Source: JBBDSH01 sp040905045 (lineage in GTDB: Bacteria; Pseudomonadota; Gammaproteobacteria; Eutrophobiales; Eutrophobiaceae). From it: a DNA stretch of 64,000 nucleotides. A program made the position numbers and the translations under genes. The notes beneath the pieces were generated by a model that had not been told where the DNA came from, did not search any database, and saw only the letters and a list, made by a program, of their open reading frames with translations. The stretch covers positions 1 through 64,000 of the forward strand of contig JBBDSH010000099.1 of NCBI GenBank assembly GCA_040905045.1, read 5' to 3'. This document shows, in pieces, positions 17,803-27,700 of this stretch (the first letter of the stretch is position 1; every line of letters starts with the position of its first letter).

Positions 17803-18960
17803 ATGAGTGCCGTAGAAGGGGGTATTTCAGGTTCGCCGGGGTCCACGGAGATTCTCTTCACACCCCTGGAGCATTCAACCCTGCCCCTGAAGAACCGCAT
17901 TGTCATGGCGCCCATGACACGCTGGTTTTCACCCGATGGCATCCCCGGGCCGGATGTGGCCGCCTATTACCGCCGGCGCGCCGAAGGTGGCGCCGGGCTG
18001 ATTATTACCGAAGGCACGTTTATTGATCATCCCGCCACTCTGAACTATGCCTCCAGCATCCCGCGCCTCTTTGGCGATCAGGCCCTGGCCGGCTGGCGGC
18101 ATGTGGTCGGGGAAGTCCACGCCGCGGGTGCGCGGATCATGGCGCAGCTGTGGCATACGGGACTGGTCTACGCCTTCGGCCAGGAACAACTGGGCCCCAC
18201 CGGACAGGTCATCGATCCGCCCCACGCCAGCCCCTCGGGATTCGTGGAGCCGGGGCACAAAGTGACCGGGCCCATGACGGACAACGATATTGCCGATGTT
18301 ATCGCTTCCTACGCCCGGGCCGCGGCAGCGGCACGGCAGGTCGGCTTCGACGGCGTGGAGATCCATGCCGCCCATGGTTATCTCATCGATCAGTTTTTCT
18401 GGGAGGCCCTGAATAAACGCACTGATCGTTATGGTGTCGATGTCACCGGCCGAACACGCCTGATGGTGGATATCCTGACCGCCATGCGGGCGGAAGTGGG
18501 AGCAGACTTTCCGATTTGCATCCGTTATTCCCAGTGGAAGCAACAGGACTACACTGCGCGCCTCGCCGATACGCCGCAGGAACTGGAACGCTTTCTCGAA
18601 CCCATTGCCGATGCGGGACCGGATTTCTTTCACTGTTCCCAGCGGCGTTTCTGGGAGTCGGAATTTTCCGGCAGCGATCGGAACCTGGCCGGCTGGACCC
18701 GCAAGATAACCGGCCTGCCCGTGATTACTGTCGGTTCCGTGGGTCTGCGCGAGGACTTCATGCACAGTTTCAGCGAAGGCGGCGCCACGCAGCCGGCCGG
18801 CCTGGAAGGATTGGTTGCCCGGCTGGAACGCGGCGACTTTGATCTGGTGGCCGTGGGCCGGGCGCTGCTGGGTGACGCCAACTGGCCCAACCGGGTTCGC
18901 AGTGGCGACACGGATCGCCTGCGCGGTTTCGATACCAGTGTCCTGGAGACACTCAACTGA
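17803..18960 (+). CDS. Old Yellow Enzyme-type NADH:flavin oxidoreductase
   Basis: This 385-residue single-domain FMN barrel has the OYE signature GFDGVEIHAAHGYLIDQFFW with ensuing NKRTDRYGVDVTGR. It also has the N-terminal MAPMTRWFSPDG and C-terminal VAVGRALLGDANW. Unlike the protein at 2.9 kb it lacks the Fe-S and FAD/NAD domains, so it resembles ene-reductases of the YqjM/xenobiotic group. It would reduce an activated alkene with NAD(P)H. An upstream in-frame ATG at 17665 exists, but the family sequence begins after 17803. No good ribosome-binding site marks either start. The stop is 32 bases before the PQQ dehydrogenase gene, suggesting one transcript. Confidence 0.85.
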   Translation: MSAVEGGISGSPGSTEILFTPLEHSTLPLKNRIVMAPMTRWFSPDGIPGPDVAAYYRRRAEGGAGLIITEGTFIDHPATLNYASSIPRLFGDQALAGWRHVVGEVHAAGARIMAQLWHTGLVYAFGQEQLGPTGQVIDPPHASPSGFVEPGHKVTGPMTDNDIADVIASYARAAAAARQVGFDGVEIHAAHGYLIDQFFWEALNKRTDRYGVDVTGRTRLMVDILTAMRAEVGADFPICIRYSQWKQQDYTARLADTPQELERFLEPIADAGPDFFHCSQRRFWESEFSGSDRNLAGWTRKITGLPVITVGSVGLREDFMHSFSEGGATQPAGLEGLVARLERGDFDLVAVGRALLGDANWPNRVRSGDTDRLRGFDTSVLETLN

Positions 18961-18992
18961 ACATTGCAACGGTAGTCGCTATAGAGAAAACC

Positions 18993-21011
18993 ATGCTGCG
19001 AATATCCTTTCCCTTATCCCTCCAGCTGATTTACCTGTTCGCAATGCTGTTGTCGGGAGGTGCGGTTAAAGCAGCCGTGACAGGGCCGTTCAGCGCCGAG
19101 CAGGCAAAGCGCGGCCAGGCCTTGTATGAGCGCCATTGCGCCGCCTGCCACGGCGCCGATCTGAGCGGCGGCAACGCCGTGGCCTTGCGGGGCGATGGTT
19201 TCCTGTCACGCTGGAGCGGCGATGATCAGTCAGTGGGCGATCTGGCCTATGTCATTACCACCACCATGCCCCTGGGCAATGCCGGCATCCTGAAACCGCA
19301 GCAATCCCTGGACATCGTCACCTACATGATGGCGGCAAACGGTCACACGGCCGGCGGCGAGATTCTGCTGGTGGACGACCCGCGTACGGAAGAACTCAGT
19401 GTTGGCACGGAAGCGCACCGGCAAATGGCGCGGCAACGGGGAAACCGTTGCCCCGATGTGCATGATTATTTTTCCGAAAACAGGCCGCAGACACAGCAGC
19501 CGGATCAACGGGAACTGACCCGTGGCGGCGATGAGTCCGACTGGCTGTTGCCGGGCCGCAATTACGCAGGTCATCGCTATTCCACCCTGGACAAGATTAA
19601 TCGCGGCAACGCCCATAAACTGCGGCACACCTGTATGTATGAAACCGGCGACACCCTGGGGTTTCAGACCATTCCGCTGGTACGCGACGGGCGGCTCTAT
19701 TTCACGACCAACACCGATACCTTCGCCATCGACGCCGCCACCTGCGAGGAAATCTGGAAAGTCGAGCGGCCGCTCCGCTGCACGGAACTCTGGCAGCATT
19801 CCCGCGGCGCCGCCCTGAAGGACGGTTACCTGGTTCGCGGTACCCCCGACGGGTATCTGATGGCCATGAACGCCGAAACCGGCGAGACGGTCTGGGAACG
19901 CCTGGTAAACGATTCCGACGTGCCCGGCGCGGGCGTGCCCATTTCGCCGTTGATTTACAAGGACCGCGTGGTGGTGGCGCCGTCCACCTCGGATATCGGT
20001 ATTAATGGATGGGTGCGCGGCTATCGCCTGACCAACGGCGAACTGTTGTGGAATTTCGACGTCATTCCTGAACCCGGCACCGAGGCGGCGAAAACCTGGG
20101 ACAATGAAGAGGCACTGAAACGCGGCGGCGGCGCCATCTGGACGCCGTTGACCCTGGATACGGAAACCGAAACCGCGTACATGGCCACGGCCAATCCCGG
20201 CCCGGCCTTCTATCCCCAGGTTCGCGGCGGCGATAACCTCTACACCAATACACTGCTGGCGCTGGACGTCATGAGCGGAGAATTGCGCTGGTACGATCAG
20301 ATCCTGCCCGGTGATTACCACGACTGGGATTTCATGCACGCCAGTCCGCTGTTTCGTGCCGGTGACAGGGACATGGTGCTGGCGGTGGGCAAGGACGGCT
20401 ACATCCACGGGATTGATCGCAATTCCCATGAACGGGTTTACAGCGTGGCCGTGACGCATCAGGAAAACGTGGATGCTCCCATCACGCCCGGATCGGATAC
20501 CCGCTTTTGTCCCGGTATCGGCGGCGGCATGCAGTTCAATGCCCCGGCCCTGGATCCGGAATCGAATACCCTGTTTGTCACGGCGGTGGAATGGTGTTCC
20601 TCGGTGCGCCAGACCCATGAGATCCGGTTCGTGCGCGGCGGCCTCTACATGGGCGGCTATTTCACCATGGACCCGGTGGAAAAAGCCTATGGTACCCTGA
20701 CCGCCTACCGCGCGGCGGACGGTGAACGGCTCTGGCGCATGCACTCGGATCGCCCGGTGCTGGCGGCGGTAGCGGCCACCGCCGGCGGTCTGGTTTTGAT
20801 GGGCGAGTTGAACGGTAACTTTAATATCCTGGATGGGGATAATGGTGAGAAGCTCTACAGTTTCGATACCGGTGCGGCATTGAACGGCGGCATCATTACC
20901 TATGAGGTTGACGGCCGGCAGTACATCGCCGTGGCGGCCGGGGCCGCGGCGCCGTTCTGGCAGGCACAGCCCGCCACCGGCGGCATACGCATTTTTACAC
21001 TAGACGACTGA
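18993..21011 (+). CDS. Cytochrome c-PQQ dehydrogenase fusion (quinohemoprotein)
   Basis: This 672-residue periplasmic enzyme has a signal peptide (residues 1 to about 28), then an N-terminal cytochrome c domain with haem motif CAACH (49-53) and a likely axial Met in TTTMPLG. An eight-bladed PQQ-binding propeller begins at about 165 with LLPGRNYAGHRYSTLDKIN and contains propeller motifs such as GDYHDWDFMHASPLF. Such enzymes oxidise alcohols or aldehydes and send electrons to respiratory cytochromes. The haem domain is usually C-terminal in quinohemoprotein alcohol dehydrogenases, so the N-terminal placement is less usual. No PQQ synthesis genes are in the window. It is likely co-transcribed with the OYE gene before it and the VOC gene after it. 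Confidence 0.87.
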   Translation: MLRISFPLSLQLIYLFAMLLSGGAVKAAVTGPFSAEQAKRGQALYERHCAACHGADLSGGNAVALRGDGFLSRWSGDDQSVGDLAYVITTTMPLGNAGILKPQQSLDIVTYMMAANGHTAGGEILLVDDPRTEELSVGTEAHRQMARQRGNRCPDVHDYFSENRPQTQQPDQRELTRGGDESDWLLPGRNYAGHRYSTLDKINRGNAHKLRHTCMYETGDTLGFQTIPLVRDGRLYFTTNTDTFAIDAATCEEIWKVERPLRCTELWQHSRGAALKDGYLVRGTPDGYLMAMNAETGETVWERLVNDSDVPGAGVPISPLIYKDRVVVAPSTSDIGINGWVRGYRLTNGELLWNFDVIPEPGTEAAKTWDNEEALKRGGGAIWTPLTLDTETETAYMATANPGPAFYPQVRGGDNLYTNTLLALDVMSGELRWYDQILPGDYHDWDFMHASPLFRAGDRDMVLAVGKDGYIHGIDRNSHERVYSVAVTHQENVDAPITPGSDTRFCPGIGGGMQFNAPALDPESNTLFVTAVEWCSSVRQTHEIRFVRGGLYMGGYFTMDPVEKAYGTLTAYRAADGERLWRMHSDRPVLAAVAATAGGLVLMGELNGNFNILDGDNGEKLYSFDTGAALNGGIITYEVDGRQYIAVAAGAAAPFWQAQPATGGIRIFTLDD

Positions 21012-21035
21012 GACACAGTCAAGGGGAGAACAGCA

Positions 21036-21599
21036 ATGAAATTACCAACCGATCAGAAAATCTGGCAGAACGCCTGGGTGGTACCCGATGTGGAAGCCGC
21101 CGCCATGAACTGGGTGCGCAATTTCGGTGTCGGGCCTTTCTTTATCACTCAATACGGTGACGACCTGTTGACGGATCTTGTTTACCGGGGCAAGCCCGGC
21201 AGTTTGAATATCCTGGTTGCAGTAAGTCATGCCGGCCCGGTGCAGATAGAATTGATACAACGTCTTGACGATGATCCCACGCCCTACAGCGACACCGTGG
21301 CACCGGGACAGACCGCGTTTCATCATGTCGCCGTGTGGTCGGATGATATCGACGCGGATGTGGCGCATTATGAAAAGCAGGGTGCGCCCGCGGCCATTAC
21401 CGGCCGGGTTATCGATTCGGTACGTTTTGCCTATCTGGATACCCAGGCGACTCTGGGCTGCATGGTGGAAATGGTGGAGCGCAGCGCCGATTTTGATGAC
21501 CGCTTGCGGATGCTGGAAGGTATATGCAACGACTGGGACGGCAGTGATCCCCTGCGCGATATGGCGGCGATAGGCCAGGAAAACAATCTGAGCCCGTAA
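21036..21599 (+). CDS. VOC-fold protein, paralog of the 15.7-kb gene
   Basis: This 187-residue vicinal-oxygen-chelate protein follows the PQQ dehydrogenase by 24 bases with a good AGGGGAG site. It contains WVVPDVEAAAMNWVRNFGVGPFF, then FHHVAVWSDDIDADVAHYE and MVEMVERS, matching the two-module VOC layout with histidine and glutamate ligand candidates. The GVGPFF and CNDWDGSDPLRD motifs show common descent with the protein at 15.7 kb. Its operon position suggests it acts on a product of the PQQ enzyme or OYE, for example an aldehyde or enone. That is inference. Confidence 0.78.
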   Translation: MKLPTDQKIWQNAWVVPDVEAAAMNWVRNFGVGPFFITQYGDDLLTDLVYRGKPGSLNILVAVSHAGPVQIELIQRLDDDPTPYSDTVAPGQTAFHHVAVWSDDIDADVAHYEKQGAPAAITGRVIDSVRFAYLDTQATLGCMVEMVERSADFDDRLRMLEGICNDWDGSDPLRDMAAIGQENNLSP

Positions 21600-21615
21600 G
21601 GTTCAGGCAGGCCAA

Positions 21616-21650
21616 GTAGGGTGGGTTGAGCGTTGTTGGCGAAACCCACC
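21616..21650. repeat. GTAGGGTGGGTT palindromic repeat, short copy
   Basis: GGTGGGTT (21620-21627) pairs with AACCCACC (21643-21650), preceded by GTA. The same wording occurs in a longer palindrome at 33084-33182. This family of intergenic repeats is common across proteobacterial genomes. Confidence 0.75.
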
Positions 21651-21675
21651 ATTGTTGTAGTTGGAACTAAGGCCA

Positions 21676-21895
21676 GAGAATGGGGTCACGGTGTTTTCGT
21701 CTTCGTGCAATATGCGGGCTTAATAAGTATTCCGAATCCGTATTCAATCCGGGAACCTAACGCGGACACGCGGTAAATACCTCCTTGTAGCTCGAATGCG
21801 GCATCCCTGCCGCATACGGTCCGCTTATAGGTTCCCGGATTGAATACGGATTCGGAATGACTATATCTACGCTACAACACCGCGACCCCATACTC
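21676..21895. repeat. Nested hairpin repeat, full copy (outer and inner stems)
   Basis: The outer arms (21676-21695 and 21876-21895) pair over 20 bases with two mismatches, starting GAG and ending GTGTT. Inside is a 130-base hairpin (21729-21858) with a perfect 30-base-pair stem, a further GCGGAC/GTCCGC helix and a terminal hairpin, ATGCGGCA-TCCC-TGCCGCAT (21796-21815). A second 130-base copy lies at 42278-42407 with a different but equally perfect stem. The outer arms match the layout of the element at 31214-31312. No protein is encoded. The conserved core and changing stems point to structure under selection, as RNA or as a mobile cruciform. Confidence 0.85.
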
Positions 21896-21933
21896 ATGAA
21901 TTTTTCATAACGTATTCTGTATCAAACCATCAT

Positions 21934-22494
21934 TCAGTCCGTCGGCACGTCCCGCCATGTATCCCAGGTAGGCAGAGCCTCCGGATAATCGGCCTTCTGG
22001 GGTTTTTCGTAGGCGCGCATGCGTTCCAGCTCGCCCAGATATTGAGAGTAGTCCTTGACCGGCAGATAATAGAAGAAAGACAGAACCCGATCCTGGAATC
22101 GCCAGCAACCCTCTTCGATACGGTAATCGTCTTCGTAGCGCATGGCCACCCACATGGGTTCGTTGTTGCGGACGACTTCGGCGTGTGAGGTTACCAGGCC
22201 CGTGGCGTGTTCGGGGTCGTCGTCATCCATGTGGATGATGTGCTCGTGGACGAAATGATTGGTGGGGCCGAGTGCCGCGTAACGTCCCTTGAACTGTTCG
22301 ATGACGGCGCCGCGTCCGCGGGCGTTCATGACACCGTCTTTGGAACGAAAGCCGCCGTCGCGACAAAAACATTCACCCACCGACACAAGGTCCCGGTTAT
22401 CGATGACGATGCCGTAGCGGGCCACCAGTTCCCGTATTTCTTCCCGGTGTTCCAGTATTTGAATCCGTCTTTCCAGCTCGTTCAGGTCAGCCAT
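21934..22494 (-). CDS. SnoaL/NTF2-fold protein
   Basis: This 186-residue protein begins MADLNELERRIQILEHREEIRELVARYG, the usual start of SnoaL-like/NTF2-fold enzymes. It continues with VIEQFKGRYAALGPTNHFVHEHIIHMD and RYEDDYRIEEGCWRFQDRVLSFFYYLPV. Relatives include bile-acid-type dehydratases and ketosteroid-isomerase-like proteins, so a dehydratase or isomerase role on a cyclic substrate is possible. A perfect AGGAGG seven bases before the ATG at 22494 decides the start over an in-frame ATG at 22548. It is transcribed alone and converges with the VOC gene. Confidence 0.8.
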   Translation of the reverse strand: MADLNELERRIQILEHREEIRELVARYGIVIDNRDLVSVGECFCRDGGFRSKDGVMNARGRGAVIEQFKGRYAALGPTNHFVHEHIIHMDDDDPEHATGLVTSHAEVVRNNEPMWVAMRYEDDYRIEEGCWRFQDRVLSFFYYLPVKDYSQYLGELERMRAYEKPQKADYPEALPTWDTWRDVPTD

Positions 22495-22613
22495 GGAATT
22501 GCCTCCTGTTGTTAAGGTAATTGAACAATAATTCGTGCCGGTACCCACTGGGCATAAAGGTCGGCACTCCTACGTCCAGGGTTTTACTTCGATGGTCAAC
22601 GGAGACAGTAGGA

Positions 22614-22629
22614 GGCCCGCCTTCGGGCC
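22614..22629 (-). terminator. Small GC-rich hairpin after the thiolase gene
   Basis: GGCCCG pairs with CGGGCC around a four-base loop, eight bases beyond the thiolase stop on the minus strand. The following T content is low, so it is a weak terminator candidate. Confidence 0.45.
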
Positions 22630-22637
22630 GAATCTTT

Positions 22638-23831
22638 CTATGACAATCGTTCGAATATCGCCGCGATACCCTGGCCGCCGCCGATGCACATGGAGATCAG
22701 CGCATAACGTCCGCCGGTGCGCTGCAACTCATACAGCGCCTTGATGGTAATAATGCAGCCGGTGGCGCCGACGGGATGACCGAGAGAAATACCGCTGCCG
22801 TTGGGATTGGTTTTGTCCATGGGCAGATCCAGTTCCCGTACCACCGCCAGGGCCTGGGAAGCGAAGGCTTCGTTGAGTTCGATCACGTCCATATCGGCGA
22901 CACTGAGGCCGGTTCTTTTCAGGACATTGCGTATGGCCGGTAACGGTCCGATGCCCATAACGGAGGGGTCGACACCGGCGTGGGCGTAACCCACCAGCCG
23001 GCCCATGGGAGTCAGGTTATTTTTCTCGGCGTACTTGCCGCCGACCAGGATCAGGGAGGCTGCGCCGTCGTTGATACCGGAGGCATTGCCGGCAGTGACG
23101 GAGCCGTCTTCCTTGAAGACCGGTTTAAGCCTGGTCATGTCTTCCGGCTTCACATCGCGTCGTATATGTTCGTCGGTGACAAACTGGACCGTTTCCTTTT
23201 TCTGCTTGATATCAACGGGGACGATCTGTTCCTTGAAATAACCTTCATCGGTGGCCCTGGCCGCCCTCTGGTGGCTTTCCGCGGCGAGGTTGTCCTGGTC
23301 CTCACGGGAAATCTTGTACTGGTCGGCGACGTTCTCGGCGGTGATGCCCATGTGGCATTTGCTGAAGGGATCCGTCAGGGCCGCCACCATGGCGTCGATC
23401 ATGCGGCCGTCGCCCATGCGCTGACCCCAGCGGGCGTTCGGCAGCCAGTAAGGTGCGCGGCTCATGCACTCGGCGCCGCCGGCCGCGGCGGCCTCGGCAT
23501 CACCCAGCATGATGGTCTGTGCTGCTGAAATGATGGCCTGCAAGCCGCTGCCGCAGAGTCGGTTCAGGGTCATGGCCGGTGTTTCAACGGGGACGCCGGC
23601 GTTGACGGCGATGTACCGCGAGAGATACATATCGCCGGGTTCGGTATGGATCACGTTACCGTAGACAACGTGCTGAATGGCATCCGGCGCCAGGCCCGAG
23701 CGGGTCAGGGCCTCCTTGAGGGTAATGGCGCCCAGATCGCTGGGGCTGTGATCCTTGAGACTGCCGCCGTAGCCGCCGATGGCGGTACGGCAACCACTGA
23801 TAACCAGGACATCATCGGAAGTATTGGCCAA
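22638..23831 (-). CDS. Acetyl-CoA C-acyltransferase (thiolase)
   Basis: This 397-residue thiolase has the nucleophilic cysteine in NRLCGSGLQAIISAAQ (near residue 90), the NGSGISLGHPVGATG loop (about 345-360) and the C-terminal active-site cysteine in ISMCIGGGQGIA. The family either cleaves 3-ketoacyl-CoA in beta-oxidation or condenses two acetyl-CoA. The sequence resembles the acetyl-CoA acetyltransferase (AtoB/PhaA) group. The start codon is TTG, with AGGTG seven bases upstream. The gene is divergent from tetR and shares its 237-base control region, including a candidate TetR operator, so joint regulation with icmF is plausible. Confidence 0.92.
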   Translation of the reverse strand: MANTSDDVLVISGCRTAIGGYGGSLKDHSPSDLGAITLKEALTRSGLAPDAIQHVVYGNVIHTEPGDMYLSRYIAVNAGVPVETPAMTLNRLCGSGLQAIISAAQTIMLGDAEAAAAGGAECMSRAPYWLPNARWGQRMGDGRMIDAMVAALTDPFSKCHMGITAENVADQYKISREDQDNLAAESHQRAARATDEGYFKEQIVPVDIKQKKETVQFVTDEHIRRDVKPEDMTRLKPVFKEDGSVTAGNASGINDGAASLILVGGKYAEKNNLTPMGRLVGYAHAGVDPSVMGIGPLPAIRNVLKRTGLSVADMDVIELNEAFASQALAVVRELDLPMDKTNPNGSGISLGHPVGATGCIITIKALYELQRTGGRYALISMCIGGGQGIAAIFERLS

Positions 23832-24022
23832 TTTCGTTCACCTGACTGTTTAATCATGAATAAATGGAATGGTACGGACCGGATTGCAGCGGGATTGTGC
23901 GCTGCAAAAATCTGGAATTTACGAATAATCAAAAAGTTATCTTCTTAATCCCGATCATTCCACTGGTGTTTCCGCCTCCGGTCGGGAGCGGCCACATTGT
24001 ATACGGCATGTGTTGATGATAC

Positions 24023-24043
24023 ACTTGTTTGTAACAAGCAAGT
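24023..24043. promoter_or_regulatory. Candidate TetR operator between thiolase and tetR
   Basis: This is a 21-base palindrome with arms ACTTGTTTGT and ACAAGCAAGT around a single central base and one mismatch. It lies 26 bases before the tetR ATG and in the shared control region of the divergent thiolase gene. A near-identical palindrome occurs at 35140-35168. The size and symmetry suit a TetR-family dimer. Autoregulation is the natural inference. Confidence 0.7.
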
Positions 24044-24068
24044 ATCGCAGATCCGGGGGCCCTTGTCC

Positions 24069-24740
24069 ATGAGCATCCACTCCAGCGAAGTGGTAAAGAA
24101 CGTTTCACAGAGGCGTCTCACCCAGGCGGAACGCACGGCCCTGTCCGATATCCGCATGGTAGAGACCGCCATCGACCTGATCGTCCGGCACGGTGTCGAA
24201 GGCATGACATTGAAAGAGGTCGGTGAGTCGGCCGGTTACAGCCGCAGCCTGGCCGGGTACCGGTTCGGCTCCAAGGAAGGCCTGATGAAGCACGTCATTC
24301 GCTCCATCGGCGACGAGTGGCTGCAGGAACTGAAACAGGTCACCGCCGACAAGGTCGGTCTGGATGCCATCTGCGCGGCCATTGACGCCCATTACCGTTT
24401 CTGCCGGGAGGCCCCGAATCATGTCCTGGCCTTTTACATCCTCTGGTTCCAGTCCGTCAGCCCCGGTTCCCTTTGCAAGGACACCATGATGAGTATTCAC
24501 AAGCGCCGGCAGAAGGACGTGGCGGAGTGGATCAAACAGGGGATGGCGGCAGGATTGATCGATGCTTCCGTTGAGGCCGACGTCATCGCCGAGCAATTCT
24601 GTTCGGCCGTGGTCGGCATTGTTTATCAATGGCTGCTCAATCCCGAAGCCATGGATGAAGTGGAGAAGCTGCACAGGGGGCTGAAACAGACGATGCAACA
24701 ACTATTGTTAACCAAGAACGAACGGGACAATCAACAATGA
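24069..24740 (+). CDS. TetR-family transcriptional regulator
   Basis: This 223-residue repressor has an N-terminal TetR helix-turn-helix (about residues 30-75: TAIDLIVRHGVEGMTLKEVG, then ESAGYSRSLAGYRFGSKEGL) and a helical ligand-binding C-terminal domain. A longer frame opens at 23997, but that would place the palindrome at 24023 inside the gene, so I prefer the ATG at 24069. Its stop overlaps the icmF start (ATGA), coupling regulator and enzyme. A likely inducer is an acyl-CoA or acid of the pathway. Predicted targets are its own promoter, possibly the divergent thiolase, and the promoter pair at 35.1 kb. Confidence 0.85.
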   Translation: MSIHSSEVVKNVSQRRLTQAERTALSDIRMVETAIDLIVRHGVEGMTLKEVGESAGYSRSLAGYRFGSKEGLMKHVIRSIGDEWLQELKQVTADKVGLDAICAAIDAHYRFCREAPNHVLAFYILWFQSVSPGSLCKDTMMSIHKRRQKDVAEWIKQGMAAGLIDASVEADVIAEQFCSAVVGIVYQWLLNPEAMDEVEKLHRGLKQTMQQLLLTKNERDNQQ

Positions 24741-27700
24741 GTTCGCCTGCTACGGACATCAGTAAAAAATCGGAGCCGGAAGTCTCGACGCCGCCTCGTT
24801 TTATCACCGCGGCCAGCCTGTTTGACGGCCATGATGCCGCCATCAATGTTATGCGGCGGATCCTGCAGAGCGCCGGCGCCGAGGTCATTCACCTGGCGCA
24901 TAACCGATCCGTGCGTGAAGTCGTGGACGCCGCGCTGCAGGAAGACGTGCAGGCCATTGCCGTCAGCTCTTACCAGGGCGGGCACGTGGAATATTTCAAG
25001 TACATGATCGACATGCTGCGCGAGCATGGCGCGGATCATATCAAGGTATTCGGCGGCGGCGGTGGTGTGATCGTGGCGGACGAAATCCGGGAATTGCAGG
25101 AATACGGCGTCACCCGCATCTATTCCCCGGCGGACGGACAGAAGCTCGGACTGCAGGGCATGATCCACGACATGATCGAGCGTTGCGATCCGGCATCCGC
25201 GGTGTCTGTTTCTATCGATACCGCCGGACTGAAGGATGACTGGCATGCACTGGCCCGTTTGATCACGACGCTGGAGAACGATGCGGCGGGCGATAAGCTG
25301 CGGGACAGAATTAATGAACCGGCCGATAAGGCATCTCTGCCGGTTCTGGGTATTACCGGCACCGGCGGTGCGGGCAAGTCATCGCTGACCGATGAAATCA
25401 TCCGCCGCTTCCGGCTTGATCATGAGGACGGGCTGCGGATTGCGGTGCTGGCGATTGATCCAACCCGGCGCAAAACCGGCGGCGCCCTGCTCGGTGATCG
25501 AATCCGCATGAACGCCATCTATTCCTCCAACATTTATATGCGATCCATCGCCAACCGGGGCAGCGGTTCCGAGATCCCGGCTTACGTCAGGGATATTATC
25601 AATGCCCTCAAGCTCGCCGCTTTCGATCTGGTGATCGTGGAAACGCCGGGCATCGGCCAGGGCGATGCCGGTATCGTGCCGTTCGTGGGTACCTCGCTGT
25701 ACGTCATGACACCGGAATTCGGCGCCGCCAGTCAGCTGGAAAAGATCGACATGCTGGATTACGCCGATGCGGTGGCCATCAACAAGTTCGACCGCAAGGG
25801 CGGGGAGGATGCGTTGCGCGACGTGGCCAAGCAGATGCAGCGCAACCGCGAGGCATTCTCCACGTCCCCCGATGACATGCCGGTATTCGGTACCATTGCT
25901 TCCCGCTTCAACGACGACGGCGTGACCGCACTCTATCAGCATCTGTTGAAATTGACGGGCCTGAACGAGACCGCCGGAGAAGGGCGGTTGCCGCCGGTGA
26001 CGATTAAAAGTTCGTCGGAAAAAACCATTATCGTGCCCCAGAACCGGCAGCGGTACCTGGCAGAAATCGCCGAAACCTGCCGCGAGTACCGCCGCTTTGT
26101 CATGGAGCAGGCCGCTATCGCGCGGCAAAGACAGCAGCTGACGGCGAGCAGGTCAATGCTGCAGGAGTCGGGCAAAGACGCCGGTGAACTGGATGACCTG
26201 ATTGCCGAACGCGAACAGCGTCTGGACGCGGAAACCGCCGCGCTCCTGGAAGAGTGGCCGCAACTCAGGGAAAGCTATCAGGGCGACGAATATGTATTCC
26301 GGGTCAGGGACAGGGAAGTACGCTCGAAACTGACCAATACGACTCTGTCGGGTACGAAAATCCCCAGGGTGGTACTGCCGAAGTACGAGGATCACGGTGA
26401 ACTGCTGCGCTGGCTGATGCTGGAAAACGTCCCCGGGCGGTTTCCCTTTACCGCCGGCGTGTTTCCCCTCAAACGGGAAGGCGAGGATCCGACGCGCATG
26501 TTCGCCGGCGAGGGGGACCCCTTCCGTACCAACCGGCGTTTCAAGGGCCTGTCGGAATTTTCCGAGGCCAAGCGGCTGTCCACGGCGTTTGATTCTGTCA
26601 CGTTGTACGGCTTCGATCCGGACGAACGCCCCGATATCTACGGCAAGATCGGAACATCCGGTGTTTCCGTGGCAACACTGGATGACATGAAAGTCCTGTA
26701 CGACGGCTTTGATCTGTGCAGCCCGACCACGTCCGTCTCCATGACCATCAACGGGCCGGCACCGACCATTCTGGCCATGTTCCTGAACACCGCCATTGAT
26801 CAGCAGGTGGACCGGTTCAGGGAGGAAAACGGCCGCGAACCGGACGCGGAGGAGTATCAGGAATTCCGCAGCCGTGCGCTGCAAAGCGTCCGCGGTACGG
26901 TGCAGGCGGACATACTGAAAGAGGACCAGGGGCAGAATACCTGCATATTCTCCACCGAGTTCAGTCTCAAGATGATGGGAGACATTCAGGAATATTTCGT
27001 GGAAAACAATGTCCAAAATTTTTATTCCGTCTCCATATCCGGCTATCACATCGCCGAGGCCGGCGCCAATCCCATAACCCAGCTGGCCCTGACCCTGTCC
27101 AACGGTTTTACCTATGTGGAAACCTATCTGGCCAGGGGTATGCATATCGATGATTTCGCCCCGAACCTGTCGTTCTTCTTCTCCAACGGCATGGACCCGG
27201 AATACACGGTTCTTGGCCGCGTCGCCCGGCGCATCTGGGCCACGGCCATGCGCAACAAATACGGCGGCAACGAACGCAGCCAGAAGCTGAAATACCATAT
27301 CCAGACATCCGGCCGATCACTGCACGCCCAGGAGATGTCCTTCAACGATATTCGTACCACCCTGCAGGCGTTGATAGCCATCTACGACAACTGCAACAGC
27401 CTGCATACCAATGCCTATGACGAGGCCATTACCACACCGACGGAGGAGTCGGTCCGTCGCGCGGTGGCCATTCAGATGATCATCAACAAGGAATGGGGAC
27501 TGGCGAAGAACGAAAACCCGAGCCAGGGATCGTTCATCATCGAGGAGCTTACCGACCTGGTGGAAGAAGCCGTCCTCATGGAATTTGAAAAGCTCTCCGA
27601 GCGGGGTGGTGTTCTCGGTGCCATGGAAACCGGTTATCAGCGCGGCAAGATCCAGGAGGAATCCCTGTACTACGAACACAAGAAGCATGACGGCAGTCTG

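Larger units (their letters stand above)
21600..21933. other. Repeat-filled intergenic region
   Basis: This gap holds no gene. From left to right it contains a GTAGGGTGGGTTGAGCG palindrome (21616-21650) and then a 220-base nested hairpin element (21676-21895). It ends in a short AT-rich stretch before the convergent NTF2-fold gene. The two flanking genes end toward each other, so either structure could terminate transcription. Confidence 0.8.

Noticed and set aside
19230..20744. A 504-codon minus-strand open frame inside the PQQ dehydrogenase gene
   Set aside because: The plus strand has haem and propeller motifs; the other reading has none.
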